Positions 31,144 through 42,969 of a DNA stretch of 64,000 nucleotides are shown here, piece after piece. The notes below the pieces were generated by a model that saw nothing but the letters and a program-made list of their open reading frames with translations, made no database searches and was not told where the DNA came from. Origin of the DNA: Clarkia xantiana subsp. parviflora (Eukaryota > Streptophyta > Magnoliopsida > Myrtales > Onagraceae). Both the position numbers and the translations under genes were made by a program. The stretch lies in assembly GCA_036873135.1 (NCBI GenBank), contig JAPTYO010000009.1, forward strand, positions 42,052,756 through 42,116,755, in the 5' to 3' direction. Each line of letters begins with the position of its first letter. The first letter of the stretch is position 1.

Positions 31144-32758
31144 TAAATTAATAATAAGAGTTAAAACTACTTGTCATACCATATGTTTGACCGATTTTTG
31201 CTTTTGGTACCACGTGTTTTTTTCGTCTAGTTTTGGTACCAAACGTTTAGACAAAGTATAATTTTCATACATCTGTTACTTTTCCGTTCGTTTTGGCCGT
31301 TAGTTGGTCACATGTATTACACGTGACTTTTTTTTAATAAAAAAAGATATGAAAATACAGAATTACCCTTACCTCCTTCATTTGCACCACTCCAAATCTT
31401 CATTCTCCTGCGTTAATGGCTTCCCAGTTCAGCGGAATTGGATCTTTCTCAACCATCTGTACATCAAATTTAACCACATAATTCATTAGCCACTTAAATA
31501 AAAAGACGAACAAAACCCATGAATCAATTATTTTTTTCTTTTCAGTAATCTGGCGGAGAAAGTAAAGCTTCACAACACCCATAATATCAAATAATATCTA
31601 TAAGTATCTTTGAATCCCACTGTGAGTGTGTACCACATTGATTTAGATATTAGAGCACCATATAAGCAAGTGGACTACCTCCTCCTATCACCAGTTGGTT
31701 TTAGGATGGAATCCTACTTGTAAAAATGGTTGCTCGATATTGGCCCGTTGGGTTTAACTCGGCCCAATGTGGAATTTAAGATTGTATCAGAGCCAAAGTC
31801 CGGTTTCGGTTATTAGCGGTGTGTGGGTTTGTGTCCCCTTGTTGGCTCCACGTACCATATTTGGGTCTGGATTAGGCCCGGGCGGGTGAGTGGGGTTTGT
31901 TAAAATTAGTCCCAACCCGTTCGGATTTGAAAACCGGTGTCTTAGTTAAAAGAGTCCTCACAATGCAGGGGAGTGTTGAATCCCACTGTGAGTGTGTGTA
32001 CCACACCGGTGGTGATTTAGATATTGATTTAGATATTAGAGCACCATATAAGCAAGTGGACTACCTCCTCCTATCACCAGTTGGTTTTAGGATGGAATCC
32101 TACTTGTAAAAATGGTTGCTCGATATTGGCCCGTTGTGTTTGACTCGGCCCAATGTGGAATTTAAGATGGTATCAGAGCCAAAGTCCGGTTTCGGTTATT
32201 AGCGGTGTGTGGGTTTGTGTCCCCTTGTTGGCTCCACGTACCATATTTGGGTCTGGATTAGGCCCAGGCGTGTGAGTGGGGTTTGTTAAAATTAGTCCCA
32301 ACCCGTTCGGATTTGAAAACCGGTGCCTTAGTTAAAAGTGTCCTCACAGTGCGGGGGAGTGTTGAATCCCACTGTGAGTGTGTGTACCACACCGGTGGTG
32401 ATTTAGATATTAGAGCACCATATAAGCAAGTGGAATACCTCCTCCTATCACAAGTTGGTTTTAGGATGGAATCCTACTTGTAAAAATGGTTGCTCGATAT
32501 TGGCCCATTGGGTTTGACTCGGCCCAATGTGGAATTTAAGATGGTATCAGAGCCAAAGTCCGGTTTCGGTTATTAGCGGTGTGTGGGTTTGTGTCCCCTT
32601 GTTGGCTCCACGTACCATATTTGGGTCTGGATTAGGCCCGGGCGTGTGAGTGAGGTTTGTTAAAATTAGTCCCAACCCGTTCGGATTTGAAAACCGGTGC
32701 CTTAGTTAAAAGAGTCCTCACAGTGCGGGGGAGTGTTGAATCCCACTTTGAGTTTGTG

Positions 32759-33469
32759 TGTTGGATCACGGTGGAACTCCGGTACGGTCTTTTACGGCGA
32801 TCCTAGCTCCTTCGCTCCACGTGGTCCTGCAAAGAGGGGATAGACCGGGCGGTGACCCAGAATTCCTCTCCGATGCTTAAATGAGTATCTCGTATGGACT
32901 GGCAAGCAGTAATCTCAAAGTGTATAACACAACGTAATTGATCTGAGGTAGCCTATGCCCTCTTATAGGCGGAGAGGTACCTCAGTTACCTGGTGAACCG
33001 TTGGGGGTGGTTAGCCCGTATTCCACGTATCTCGGGTGCGATCCCGCTTATCTAGGCCATGATCTCGCTTATCTCGGCCACGCCCCGCGTATCTCGGCCA
33101 CGCTCCGTGTATCTCAACCACGTTCCGCGTATCTCGGCCACGCCCCGCGTATCTTGGCCTTAACCTCTGATAACAAGTCCCGACTAATATCGGGGACTCC
33201 AGAGTTATCTCGTTATGTCACCGCTCGGGGCCCCTCGTCCTCGTGACAGGGCCAATCATTTTCAGGGATTCATCATCGGGGCCTACTGGCTTCTCATCGG
33301 GAGCTTCCAGCTCGCCTATCTGGTCCGACTCTGTCAGGACCTTTTATCATCGGGACTCCCTCTGTCGAGACCCTTCGCCTTGGTCTTCTTGACCTCCATT
33401 TTAGGGCCCAGTGGGCCTATTTTCCGTTTCCTCACCGTTAAAGGGCTTAACGCATAGCGGAACCCATCA
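32759..33469 (-). repeat. 3' LTR of element D
   Basis: TGTTGGATCACGGTGG...GGAACCCATCA on the + strand; contains repeated CGTATCTCGGCCACG motifs. Confidence 0.94.
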
Positions 33470-33850
33470 ATTGCCCCCAAGACATGATGGACTTTTAGTT
33501 CGTCGTGTCTTTCAACTCCCGATCTCCCGACATCGAAGTCGGGGATCTTTCTCTTGTCATAGTCACCCAGTGTGAGTCTTCTCGTTCACGTTTCCTCAAT
33601 ATCTTGTGGATAAATGCCAAATTCGAGAGGACTCCTCGGTTCCCCAGCCATTAAATGCAGCAGACAACGAAGCGACGTCTTCAGTACTCGTGCCTGATTT
33701 TTCGCGCCTGCTTTTTCTGAAAAGTGCTTTTCAGGATGTTTCATCATTGCGTCTGTTGTCATTCTGCACGTTTCATCTCAACGGCTTAGATTAGAACACT
33801 TCAACTTCGACGATTCAGATCAAAGCGTCCCTTCGACTGTCCTCTTCGCC

Positions 33851-33858
33851 TATAAAAC
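33851..33858 (+). promoter_or_regulatory. TATA box of the antisense gene in element D
   Basis: TATAAAAC 164 bp before the ATG and about 380 bp inward of the 3' LTR, at the place corresponding to 8573-8580 in element B. Confidence 0.6.
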
Positions 33859-34014
33859 CTCACCCAGGGTACAGTTTCCTTTTACCATCTCCGAATTTTT
33901 AAAAGTTCTCTGCAACTTCTCTGCAAATTCAAGCTCTGTAATTCCGAAGACCTTAGTGTTCCTCCGATCACCTTTCCGGCAACGTCAAGTTCGTTCTTCC
34001 AACCTTCAATCATC

Positions 34015-34421
34015 ATGCCTGGTAAGGGTTTCTTCTTTATTGTTCCCCCATCTCCTTCCCTCATCTCTGTTTGGTTTGTTTGTAATTTCCCGGGAAAACC
34101 CAATGTGTCTTTCCATGCTTGATTTCAGACAGCGGATCTAGTTCCGAGGGGAGGAAGTTTTTCAACTTCGACTATGCTCTGAACGAGATATCCAGCACTG
34201 CTTATGATGCAGCTCTCCGGCTCTCCACCAGAGAAGCCGATGCTCAAGGCAGGAAATGCATACCACAAGTTCAGAGTGAAGAGGAGCTACTTCTTCATCA
34301 AAAACTCCTCCATCCCATGGCCCCGATAGTCGACCCTCCAGTGGCTGATCCTGTGGAGCTTTCTGTCATAGACCTCGTGGACCCTGTTCCTGTTGATGCC
34401 GTCGACAAGGACCAAGTTTAA
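34015..34421 (+). CDS. Two-exon antisense gene of element D (99 aa, unknown function)
   Basis: Exon 1 codes ATG CCT G (34015-34021). A 107-bp intron (34022-34128, GTAAGG...TTTCAG) is followed by exon 2 (34129-34421, stop TAA). The protein begins MPDSGSSSEGRKFFNFDY and contains LNEISSTAYDAALR and IPQVQSEEELLLH, nearly identical to the B protein, then a variable Pro/Val/Asp tail. It remains open although the host element's own gag-pol is broken many times, so it may have been under separate constraint or simply been a small target. No known domain recognised. Confidence 0.72.
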
Positions 34422-34555
34422 CTACTTATCTTTGGAGTCCTTTTTTCTTTTCTTGTTTTTGTAATCACCGGGCCTTTGAGCCCCATTAATATCAGACATT
34501 CTTGGCTCCGATTTTTCATTGCACTTCTCCAAGTGGCTTTACTATACTTCCTTAA

Positions 34556-35140
34556 GTCGAAACCTCGACACTTAAGATATTCTCACACATCACTTAAGAC
34601 GATTTACCAACTTGCACCACTTAAGGTGACTTACCATCATGCACCACTTAAGGCGTCTTTCCAATACTTAGAATAAATCCAAGAGTCGCGCATCACTTAC
34701 GACGACTTGATCTTATGCATCACTTAAGACGACTTAATCTCGTGCATCACTTAAGACGACTTTAACAATACTTAGAGTAAATCTAAGAATCATGCATCAC
34801 TTAAGACGACTTTTTTTTTTTCGTGCATCGCTTAAGATGACTTAACCTCGTGCACCACTCAAGGCGACTGTTCTCGTGCACCACTCAAGGCGACTTTTCT
34901 CGTGCACCACTCAAGGTGACTTTTTCGTGCACCACTCAAGGCGATTTTACATCGGGCACCACTTAAGGCGACTTTCATCGGGCACCACTTAAGGCGACTT
35001 TTTATCGGGCACCACTTAAGGCGACTTTTCATCAGGCTCCACTTAATGCGACTTTTTATCGGGCACCACTTAAGGCGACTTTTCATCGGGCACCACTTAA
35101 GGCGACTTTTCATCGGGCACCACTTAAGCGACTTTTCATC
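34556..35140. repeat. Tandem array in the 3' region of element D
   Basis: About 22 diverged copies of a roughly 25-27-bp unit with core GCACCACTTAAGGCGACTTT (reverse complement of the array core in A). Copies nearer the integrase are most alike; those nearer the antisense gene are diverged and contain ACGACTT variants. Confidence 0.88.
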
Positions 35141-37227
35141 AAGCATAGTGTTTCTTCAAGTGTTCGCCACTAAAAGAATTCTTTAATACTCTGCCATCGA
35201 GGTCTTCCAACTTGTATGCATTCGGGGCTGGCATCCCCACGACCTTGTAAGGTCCTTCCCATTTTGGTGACATCTTGCCGATCCGATCCAAAAGGGTAAA
35301 CTCGTTGCGACGACAAACCAGCTCCCCGACGAAGAATTGTCTGGACTTAACTCGCCGATTGTAATACCTGGCCGTCGTCAAACGCATTCGAGCCTGGACT
35401 TCGTCGGCTTCCCGCCTCTTCTCTTCGAGCAAGTCCAAGTCCAGACGTCTCATCCCATCGTTCGTTAGAGGTTCGTAATATCTCATCCGATGGGATGCCA
35501 CGGCTACCTCCACGGGAGCTACAGCCTCCGTGCCATAAACAAGGCCAAACGGAGTCTCCCCAGTTGCTCGTTTGGGAGTCGTTCTAACGGCCCAAAGCAC
35601 GTTTTCTAGCTCGTTCAGCCATTTTGCCCTTCAAGGCATAGACCCTCTTCTTCAGGCCATCCATCACGATTTTGTTGGCTGATTCCACCTGGCCATTAGT
35701 CTGAGCATGGCGTATAGAAGCTGTCTGATGCTCGATATTCAACTCCTCCAGATACTCCTTCACCTGAGACCCGTTAAACGGTGGACCATTGTCGCTGATC
35801 ACCACCTTGGGAATCCCGTATCTGGACACAATATGGGTCTGGAGGAACTTGACGATCTGGTTCCCCGTCGTTCTGGCCAACGCCTTTGCCTTTATCCATT
35901 TCGAAAAGTAATCGATATCTACAAGCAAATACTTACATTGACCTTGTGCTTGTGGAAGAGGTCCCACCAAGTCGATGCCCCACTGCGCGAAGGGCCAAGC
36001 GCTCTTGATGGTCGTCAGATTAGCAGCCGGAGCCACAATACTCGGGGGGTACCTCTGGCACGCGTCACAGGATCGGACCAACGTCGTCGCCTCCTTGCTC
36101 ATCGTAGGCCAATAATAGCCCAAGTTCAGCACTTTCCTCATAATGGATCGGACCCTTTCATGACAAGCTGCGACCCCTTCATGCACCTCCTTCAGGATTC
36201 GATTTGTGTCGGGCTCAGCCACACACTTCAAGTACGGAGTCGAGAACCAGCCCTTCTTGTATAGCTGATTGTCCAGCATCACGTAATTAGCCGCGATCCG
36301 ACGTATCCTGTCAGCTATTACTCTATCATCGGGGACTGCCCCCGTAGTTAGGTACGCGACTATCGGGGTCATCCAAGTGGGCTCCTCCTCCGATCCTACT
36401 TCAATAGAACATACCTGTGTTGGGTCGGTGGTTGACAAGATCACCCTCTCCAAGAAGTGCACCTTTCGGCTTTCCTCCAGGGGTGCCCCCAAGGCAAATT
36501 TGCTCAAGGCGTCTGCCTCCACGTTTTCCTCCCTCGGGATCGCCTCGATATCGAAGCTTTTGAAGCTTTTCTTCAAGGCTTGCACCTCACGAAGGTACTT
36601 CTTCATCATCGGGCTCTTCGCCTCATATCGCCCTTGGACCTGGTTCACAATCAAGGCCGCGTCACACTTCACTCTCAAGTGAGCGACTCCCGTACCTCTG
36701 GCAATTTTCAGGCCCGTGATAAGAGCCTCATACTCTGCTTCATTGTTCGTGGCCTTAAATGTTAAAGCCAAGGCATATCGAAGCGGATCACCTTCGCCTG
36801 GTGGTATCAACACCAGGCCTGTTCCTGATCCGTCCGAACTCGAGGAGCCATCTGTGTACATCTCCCAGGTATTTTTCTCATTTGGCTGTTCTGATTGCTC
36901 TGCCCTCTTTGGTTGTTCTTCTGTCGGGAACTCCATGGTTGCCCCCTCTACAGGGCCCGCTTCTTCTAGATCGGGGGCTGTAGATTCAGCTATCAAATCC
37001 GCCAATGCTTGGCCCTTAATAGCCGTTCTCGGAGCAAAGTGTATGCGAAACTCACTAAGCTCGACTGCCAATTTCACTAACCTCCCCGACGCATCCGGTC
37101 GGTTCAAAAAATGCTTCAGAGGCTGGTTCGTCAACACAGTAATCTCGTGTGCATGGAAATAAGGCCTCAGCTTTCGAGCAGTTATAATCAGCGCAAAGAG
37201 ATACTTCTCAACGGCAGTATAATTCAA
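35139..37227 (-). pseudogene. Element D RNase H, archaeal RNase H and integrase
   Basis: 37227-35584 reads the end of RNase H, archaeal-type RNase H (MYTDGSSSSDGSGTG), integrase zinc region (CDACQRYPP), WGIDLVGPLPQ, ISDNGPPFNGSQ and GQVESANK, so the D, D and E sites are kept. An extra T in a T-run near 35622-35627 shifts the frame. The rest (35600-35139) is the integrase tail with WEGPYKVVGMPAPNAYKLE, ending at a TGA or TAA near 35139. Confidence 0.9.
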
Positions 37228-37254
37228 TTCAGACTTGGCAAACGCCTTGTTTAC

Positions 37255-39783
37255 TTAATAGACGGGGACTTGATTACCCTCGACGACCTTCACTAATACA
37301 GAGCTAATGGAAAATTCAGAAACAGCCAAGTAAAGATAGAGCGGCTCGACTGGGACCGGTTTCGCCAACGGCGGGAGGGTGCGAAGGTGCTGCTTGAGTG
37401 CCTGGAACGCTTCTTCACACTTGGCGGTCCACTCAAACTTCTTGTTGGCACTCAAAACTTCAAAAAATGGCATTGATCGGTCACTTTCCTTGGACAGGAA
37501 GCGATTCATTGCTGCCAGTCGGCCATTCAGCACCTGCACCTCCCGATGGTTTATCGGAGACTGCATCTCCTCGATCGCCCTCAGTTTCTCGGGATTCACC
37601 TCAATTCATCTCTGGCTCACCACAAAGCCCAAAAATTTCCCTGAGTGGCCTCTGAAGGCGCATTTGGTTGGGTTTAAGCGAACCTGATGAAGCCTCATCC
37701 GCTCAAACGCCATGGCTAGGTTGTGCACATGATCCTCAGCCTGTCGGGACTTCACCAGCATATCATCCACGTAAGCCTCCATGGTTTCCCCTAGCATATC
37801 TCCGAACAGCTTGTTCACCATCCGCTGGTAGGTTGCCCCGACATTGATCAACCCAAAAGGCATGACATCGTAGTGAAAGATGTCGTTGTCTGCATAAAAT
37901 GCCGTGTGAGGAGCATCTTCCTTAGCCATCTTGATCTGGTTATAGCCGGAATATGCATCCATAAAGCTCAACAGCTCATGTCCCGATGTGGCATCCACCA
38001 GCTGGTTGATTCTCGGGAGCGGCTAACAGTCTTTCGGGCAAGCCTTATTCAGATCGCGGAAATCAACGCACATTCGCCACTTCCCGTTGCTCTTCTTCAC
38101 TAGTACCGGATTAGCAACCCAGGTCTGGAATCGGAGCTCCTTGATAAACCCAGCATCGAGCAACCTGCCTACCTCCTGCTGGATTGTAATCCTCTTGTCT
38201 GTGCCCATCGGACGCCTTTTCTGCGCAATAGGTTTGATCGCGGGATCAATCTTCAGCTCATGCACAATCACGTCGGGGCTGATTCCTGGCATGTCACTCG
38301 GGGACCAGGCAAACAGCTCCTTTAACTCCTTCAGCAGCTCAATCAATTTTTGGGCTGTCTCTTCGGTCAAAGCAGACCCGATTTTCACCTTCCTCTGAGG
38401 TCCGTCAATCTCGACTTCCTTCAGATCCTCCACGGGGGCAGGACGCCCAAACTCCTCTCTAGGATCAGCATCTGTCTGGAGGACAGTCATGGCCTCTCGT
38501 CTCCTCCTGCGAGTGGCGTTTACATAACACTTTCTAGAAGCCACCTGGTCGCCCTTGACCTCTCCGACTCCATGGTCAGTCGGGAACTTCATCTTCTGAT
38601 GAACAGTTGAGGCAACTGCCATCAGGGGGTTGATGGTAGTTCTCCCGATAATCGCGTTGTAGGTCCCCGCGGACTCGACTACCACAAACTCCACGTTCCT
38701 CCTCTCTGATTTCCACCCGCTGCCAAACTCCACTGGTAAGGTGATCACTCCTAGTGGATAGGAGGTGAAACCAGAGAATCCGACCATCGGGAAGTTCGCC
38801 TCCTTTAGGTCCTTCTTCGTTTACCCCATGGCCTCCAGTGCATCCATGAATAGAATGTCGGAGGAGCTCCCTACATTGATCAGAATTCGCTTCATCTTAT
38901 ACCCGTTCACATCCAAGGTCACGACCAGAGCGTCATCGTGCGGAGTCTCCACGCCTATGAGATCCTCCGACGAAAAGGAGATCACCATCTCTTCCTTCAG
39001 GGTCCAGGATCGGGACCTCTTACCAAGCACCACAGCAGTAGGAATTTTAGAGTCATAAACCTCTCGGGAGGACGAGGTGTCACCCCCCGCGGCAAACCCT
39101 ACGTGAATCACGTTGATTGTGCCTCGCTTCTCCTTACGGGCACCGGAAGATTCCGGGTCGGACCTCTTCTTCTTTGGGGACCGATCACGGGATCGGGAAC
39201 GGGACCGTGATCGGGATCGAGAGCGGGATCGACAGTGCTTCTCCCCGACAAACTCCTTAAGCTTCCCCTTCTGGATCAGCTTTTCGATCTCCTTCTTCAG
39301 CTCCCGACAATGATTGGTGTCATGGCCATTCGCGCGATGGAATCGACAGTAGCGGTCGGTGCGGGATCCCAAAAACTCTCCTTCCTTCTTCGGGGGGTAC
39401 CTAGAGATACCCTGTCGCTCCATGACCGTCAACACCTCCGCCATAGAGCTATTGAGAGGAATTTCATGATCCTCCCGCCTGTCCTTTTTCGAGGAACGCC
39501 TATCATCCCTCCGATCGGAGCGACCTCGACCCCGACTGCCCTCAGTTTTATCCTTCGACTTACGCTCGTCTAAGGGTTTAACTGACTGCTTTCCCTTTTT
39601 CGATTTCGGGGGCTCGAGCTCTCCAGCGGCTATCTTCGACTCCTGGACATCGATTTGCCGCTTCACCCTTTTCTGCAACGCCTCCATATTCCACACAGCC
39701 TTCTCAGCCACGCTGTGCATCAGGTCGGAACCGAAGGGGGCTGTTAGGTTCCGAATGAAGGTACGGATGGTTTCACCTTCCAA
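37255..39783 (-). pseudogene. Element D gag C-terminus, protease and reverse transcriptase
   Basis: Pieces 39783-38821 (gag C-part with knuckle-like CRFHRANGHDTNHC and an Arg-Ser repeat; protease start ILINVGSSSDILF, in which the catalytic Asp of DGG is Asn), 38787-38023, 37998-37606 (RT with YVDDMLVKS) and 37599-37255 are separated by single stop codons near 38820, 38024, 37605 and 37256, with the frame otherwise kept. The protease change alone would prevent maturation. Confidence 0.88.
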
Positions 39784-40745
39784 AATCTCCTCGTCAATCT
39801 CCGCCAGCTAGCCGTGTATCGCTGGTAGTAATGCGCCAGCGACTCATCGGGCCTCTGTACCAGCTGGGTCAGGGACCTCACACTCTTCAGCAAACGTCTG
39901 CGACCTTGGTACTGCTGAATGAAGCGGTCGTGCATATCAGCCCAGCAAGTGATGCAGCCTGGGGGCAGATTGAAGAACCAGGTCAGGGCTCTTTCACCAA
40001 GTGTGTTCGGGAACAGCGTACACACGATATCTTCATTCGGGGCTCTTCCCAGACACGCCATGAGGTGCTTCTGGACATGACGAACCGGATCTCCCTCGCC
40101 ATCGTACTCCTTTATCGTGGGGATACCCAGCCCTGGCGGGGCGAGGGTGTCTATGAGTCGAGGAACGAAGGGATGAGTAGATCGATCCCTCAGCTCCGAC
40201 ACCTGCGGCTTCTGCTCTCCCATGCAGATGTTCACGATCTTCACCACCTGATCGGGGGTGATGGGACCATTAAGGGGAATGGTCCTGTGTTGCACTGGTC
40301 CTGGCCCATCAACCACGAATCCCTCTGGCTGAACGGACTCCCCACTCCTGCCCTGGCCTCGGGGCTGAGCCTCCCGCACGTTCTGAACCTCTGCTTGTGG
40401 GGGCGCTTCCTTTTCTAACGGGGGCATCTCCTCTTGCCTCCTCGCAGCTTCTCTTCGATCCAAGAGAGCCTCCACATCTGCCAAAAACATTGGCATGGCT
40501 TCCGCCACAGCCCTCGTTAGGTCCGCAGCTGGAGGAGCCACCAGCTCCCTGTTCCCCTGGTGTTGAGCAGCAGTATCTTCAGGAGCTTCATTATGCCACC
40601 CTGTCTGAGAGACCTCCGCGGGGAGATTCTGGTCCTCAGCATGCTCTGGTGGTGAATTCAAAGTCGTCGCAGCAGGATGACGGGAACCACCAGATTGTCC
40701 TTGTCTTCTTTGCTTGCCAGCCACCATTGAACGAGTAGAAGGCAT
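39744..40745 (-). pseudogene. Element D gag N-terminal part
   Basis: Starts MPSTRSMVAGKQRR just inside the primer-binding site. Contains MFLADVEALLDRREAARR, NGPITPDQVVKIVNICMG and the Retrotrans_gag core (LGERALTWFFNLPPGCITCW; DESLAHYYQRYTAS). It ends in a frameshift overlapping 39744-39783. Confidence 0.9.
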
Positions 40746-40781
40746 ATTAGCTTTTTGTTACGTTCACACAGACGGCGCCAA

Positions 40782-41498
40782 TGTTGGATCACGGTGGAAC
40801 TCCGGTACGGTCTTTGACGGCGATCCTAGCTCCTTCGCTCCACGTGGTCCTGCAAAGAGGGGATAGACCGGGCGGTGACCCAGAATCCCTCTCCGATGCT
40901 TAAATGAGTATCTCATATGGACTGGCAAGTAGTAATCTCAAAGTGTATAACACAACGTAATTGATCTGAGGTAGCCTCTGCCCTTTTATTGGCGGAGAGG
41001 TACCTCAGTTACCTGGTGAACCGTTGGGGGTGGTTAGCCCGTATTCCGCGTATCTCGAGTGCGATCCCGCCTATCTAGGCCATGATCTCGCTTATCTCGG
41101 CCACGCCCCGCGTATCTCGGCCACGCTCCGTGTATCTCAACCACGTTTCGCGTATCTCGGCCATGCCCTGCGTATCTTGGCCTTAACCTCTTATAACAAG
41201 TCCCGACTAATATCGGGGACTCCAGAGTTATCTCGTTATGTCACCGCTCAGGGCCCCTCGTCCTCGTGACAGGGCCAATCATTTTCAGGGATTCATCATC
41301 GGGGCCTACTTAAAGGCTTCTCATCGGGAGCTTCCAGCTCGCCTATCTGGTCCGACTCTGTCGGGACCTTTTATCATCGGGACTCCCTCTGTCGGGACCC
41401 TTCGCCTTGGTCTTCTTGACTTCCATTTTAGGGCCCAGTGGGCCTATTTGCCGTTTCCTCACCGTTAAAGGGCCTAACGGTCATAGCGGAACCCATCA
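40782..41498 (-). repeat. 5' LTR of element D
   Basis: 717 bp. Differs from the 3' LTR by scattered substitutions and a small indel (about 6 bp near 41310). PBS TTGGCGCCGTCTGTG adjoins on the - strand. Confidence 0.94.
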
Positions 41499-41660
41499 GT
41501 GTGTACCACACCGGTGGTGATTTAGATATTAGAGTACCATATAAGCAAGTGGACTACCTCCTCCTATCACCAGTTGGTTTTAGGATGGAATCCTACTTGT
41601 AAAAATGATTGCTCGATATTGGCCCGTTGGGTTTGACTCGGCCCAATGTGGAATTTAAGA

Positions 41661-42010
41661 TCTATCGGAAAAAAAGAAGAAGAGAATTTACGAATTAAAT
41701 TACAACAAAGCTGAAAAAGACCCATAAATTAAATTACTGTTTGTTTTAGAATCTGGCGGAAAAATAATATAGTCAAATATGATTACCTGAACATTCTTGG
41801 CTCTGACATATGTCTCCGTCACGAACCGTGTGGCCGATGGTCATGTGGAAAGACTCAGACCGGGTTCTTGATACTCCGAGAGGTTTTTCCGGCGATGAAG
41901 GAGCATGCTGTGTTGGTTGGAAACTAGGCGGCACGTTCCACTTATCGTATGCCAAGTTCCAGACAGCTCTCCGTCAGTGGCAGAGCAGGAAATAAAAAAT
42001 ATGGGTTCAC
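41661..42010 (-). other. Possible captured gene fragment in the Mutator-like element
   Basis: On the - strand about 41985-41788 reads as an exon-like stretch ending in a donor (GTTCAG then GTAATC). Across the TRIM/D insertion, at about 31433-31380, an acceptor (GTACAG) is followed by MVEKDPIPLNWEAINAGE and a stop. Together they resemble the last two exons of a plant gene with the insertions in its intron. I do not recognise the protein. On the + strand a 61-codon ORF (41810-41995) is also open; nothing favours it. Confidence 0.35.
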
Positions 42011-42880
42011 CAATTTTTACTTAAAAAAAAAATTTGAATTCCCAAGTCATATTATATATATAAAAGTAAGTAGCATTTAGATAAATGTATTACCGTTTCA
42101 CAAAAAACAACATATTAAAATTTAAAATTATACTCAACGAGTTTTCATATTTTGTATCTGATCCATGATTGCATCAGTATTTCTGACTCTATAAAAGACA
42201 AAGTATTTGACAACAGACACAATATTAATGTTCTTTATACATTAGTGTGAAATTTATATTATTTTCATCAAACTATAATTCGGCAAAAAAAAAAAATCAT
42301 TAAACTATTAACTATCATAATTCAGTTATTCACAAAAATAATTCTAATAACTTAGTAATTAATCCATTTTAAATTTAAATCGAACAAACTCAAAACTAAT
42401 ATACTAATTTAGGATTTATGATTGCACCAAATGTAATTATTATTCTATTACATACATAGTATTTTTTATTAAAAAAAAAAAAGAGAAATATAAAGTCCCT
42501 CTTTCTCCTTAATGGCTACGCCTTTGCTCTCGGTGTCTGCCGGCTTCTATCTCCGGTAACTGTTTCAGGTAAGGGTAATTCCGTCTCTTCATGTTCTTTT
42601 TTTCATTTTTTTAAAAGCAACATGTAATGCACGTTACCAACTAACGACTAAAACGGACGAAAAAGTAACAGATGTATGAAAACTATACATTGTCCAAAAT
42701 TTGATACCAAAAACTAGGCGGAAAAAAAACAAACCAAAAATCGTTCAAACATACGGTATGAAAAGTGCAATTTTAATAATAATGACTTGATAATAATGAC
42801 TTGAAGCGGCGGATGCGGTAAGAAAGGCACACTAATCACAAGTCAAGAAATAAGGGCAGATTCATTACTTCCTTCCAACA

Positions 42881-42887
42881 TATATAG
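42881..42887 (+). promoter_or_regulatory. TATA box of acireductone dioxygenase
   Basis: TATATAG about 83 bp before the ATG, implying a 5' leader of roughly 55 bases. The end of the Mutator-like inverted repeat (42774) is only about 105 bp upstream. Confidence 0.6.
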
Positions 42888-42969
42888 TGAGGGAGGAGGA
42901 TTAGGAGGGGAGCCGGGCTGATATTTTTGAAGTCGGCTCATCTTCTTTGAATCATCAGCGCAGAAAAAA

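Larger units (their letters stand above)
32759..41498 (-). mobile_element. Element D: complete but decayed Tat-lineage Ty3/gypsy retrotransposon
   Basis: LTRs 32759-33469 (711 bp) and 40782-41498 (717 bp). The flanking 5 bp are TTGTG (32754-32758) and GTGTG (41499-41503); other TRIM copies read GTGTG there, so the left copy mutated. The primer-binding site adjoins 40781 and the polypurine tract is 33470-33481. Gag-pol on the - strand has at least four stops and two frameshifts. It is the same subfamily as A and related to B. It carries the two-exon antisense gene and a short version of the 27-bp array. Confidence 0.94.
31608..41660 (+). mobile_element. Tandem TRIM-like array (three LTR-plus-internal units and a last LTR), split by element D
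   Basis: Unit starts (TGTTGAATCCCAC or variant) are at about 31608, 31974, 32360 and 32734. Each unit of 366-386 bp has an LTR-like part, then TGGTATCAGAGCC (32168-32180, 32542-32554; degenerate at 31782-31794) as methionine-tRNA primer site, a short non-coding internal part, and a purine tract (GCGGGGGAG) before the next start. This is the LTR-int-LTR-int pattern of tandem TRIMs. The last LTR is cut at 32758 and resumes at 41499-41660. The LTR 3' end lacks the usual CA, a weak point. Confidence 0.75.
31159..42774. mobile_element. Mutator-like element (possible Pack-MULE) enclosing the TRIM array and element D
   Basis: About 170 bp at 31159-31330 (ACTTGTCATACCATATGTTT...) is matched in inverted orientation at about 42612-42774. 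AATAATAAG (31150-31158) and AATAATAAT (42775-42783) are a candidate 9-bp duplication with one mismatch. Without the nested elements its length is about 1.5 kb. The inner sequence (31330-31607 and 41661-42010) holds what look like exon fragments on the - strand. Exact ends are approximate because the outermost bases of the repeats do not align well. Confidence 0.65.

Noticed and set aside
31974..32758. 5S rRNA-type promoter (Cassandra TRIM) in the array
   Set aside because: GGTTTTAGGATGG recalls the 5S intermediate element, but boxes A and C are not found.
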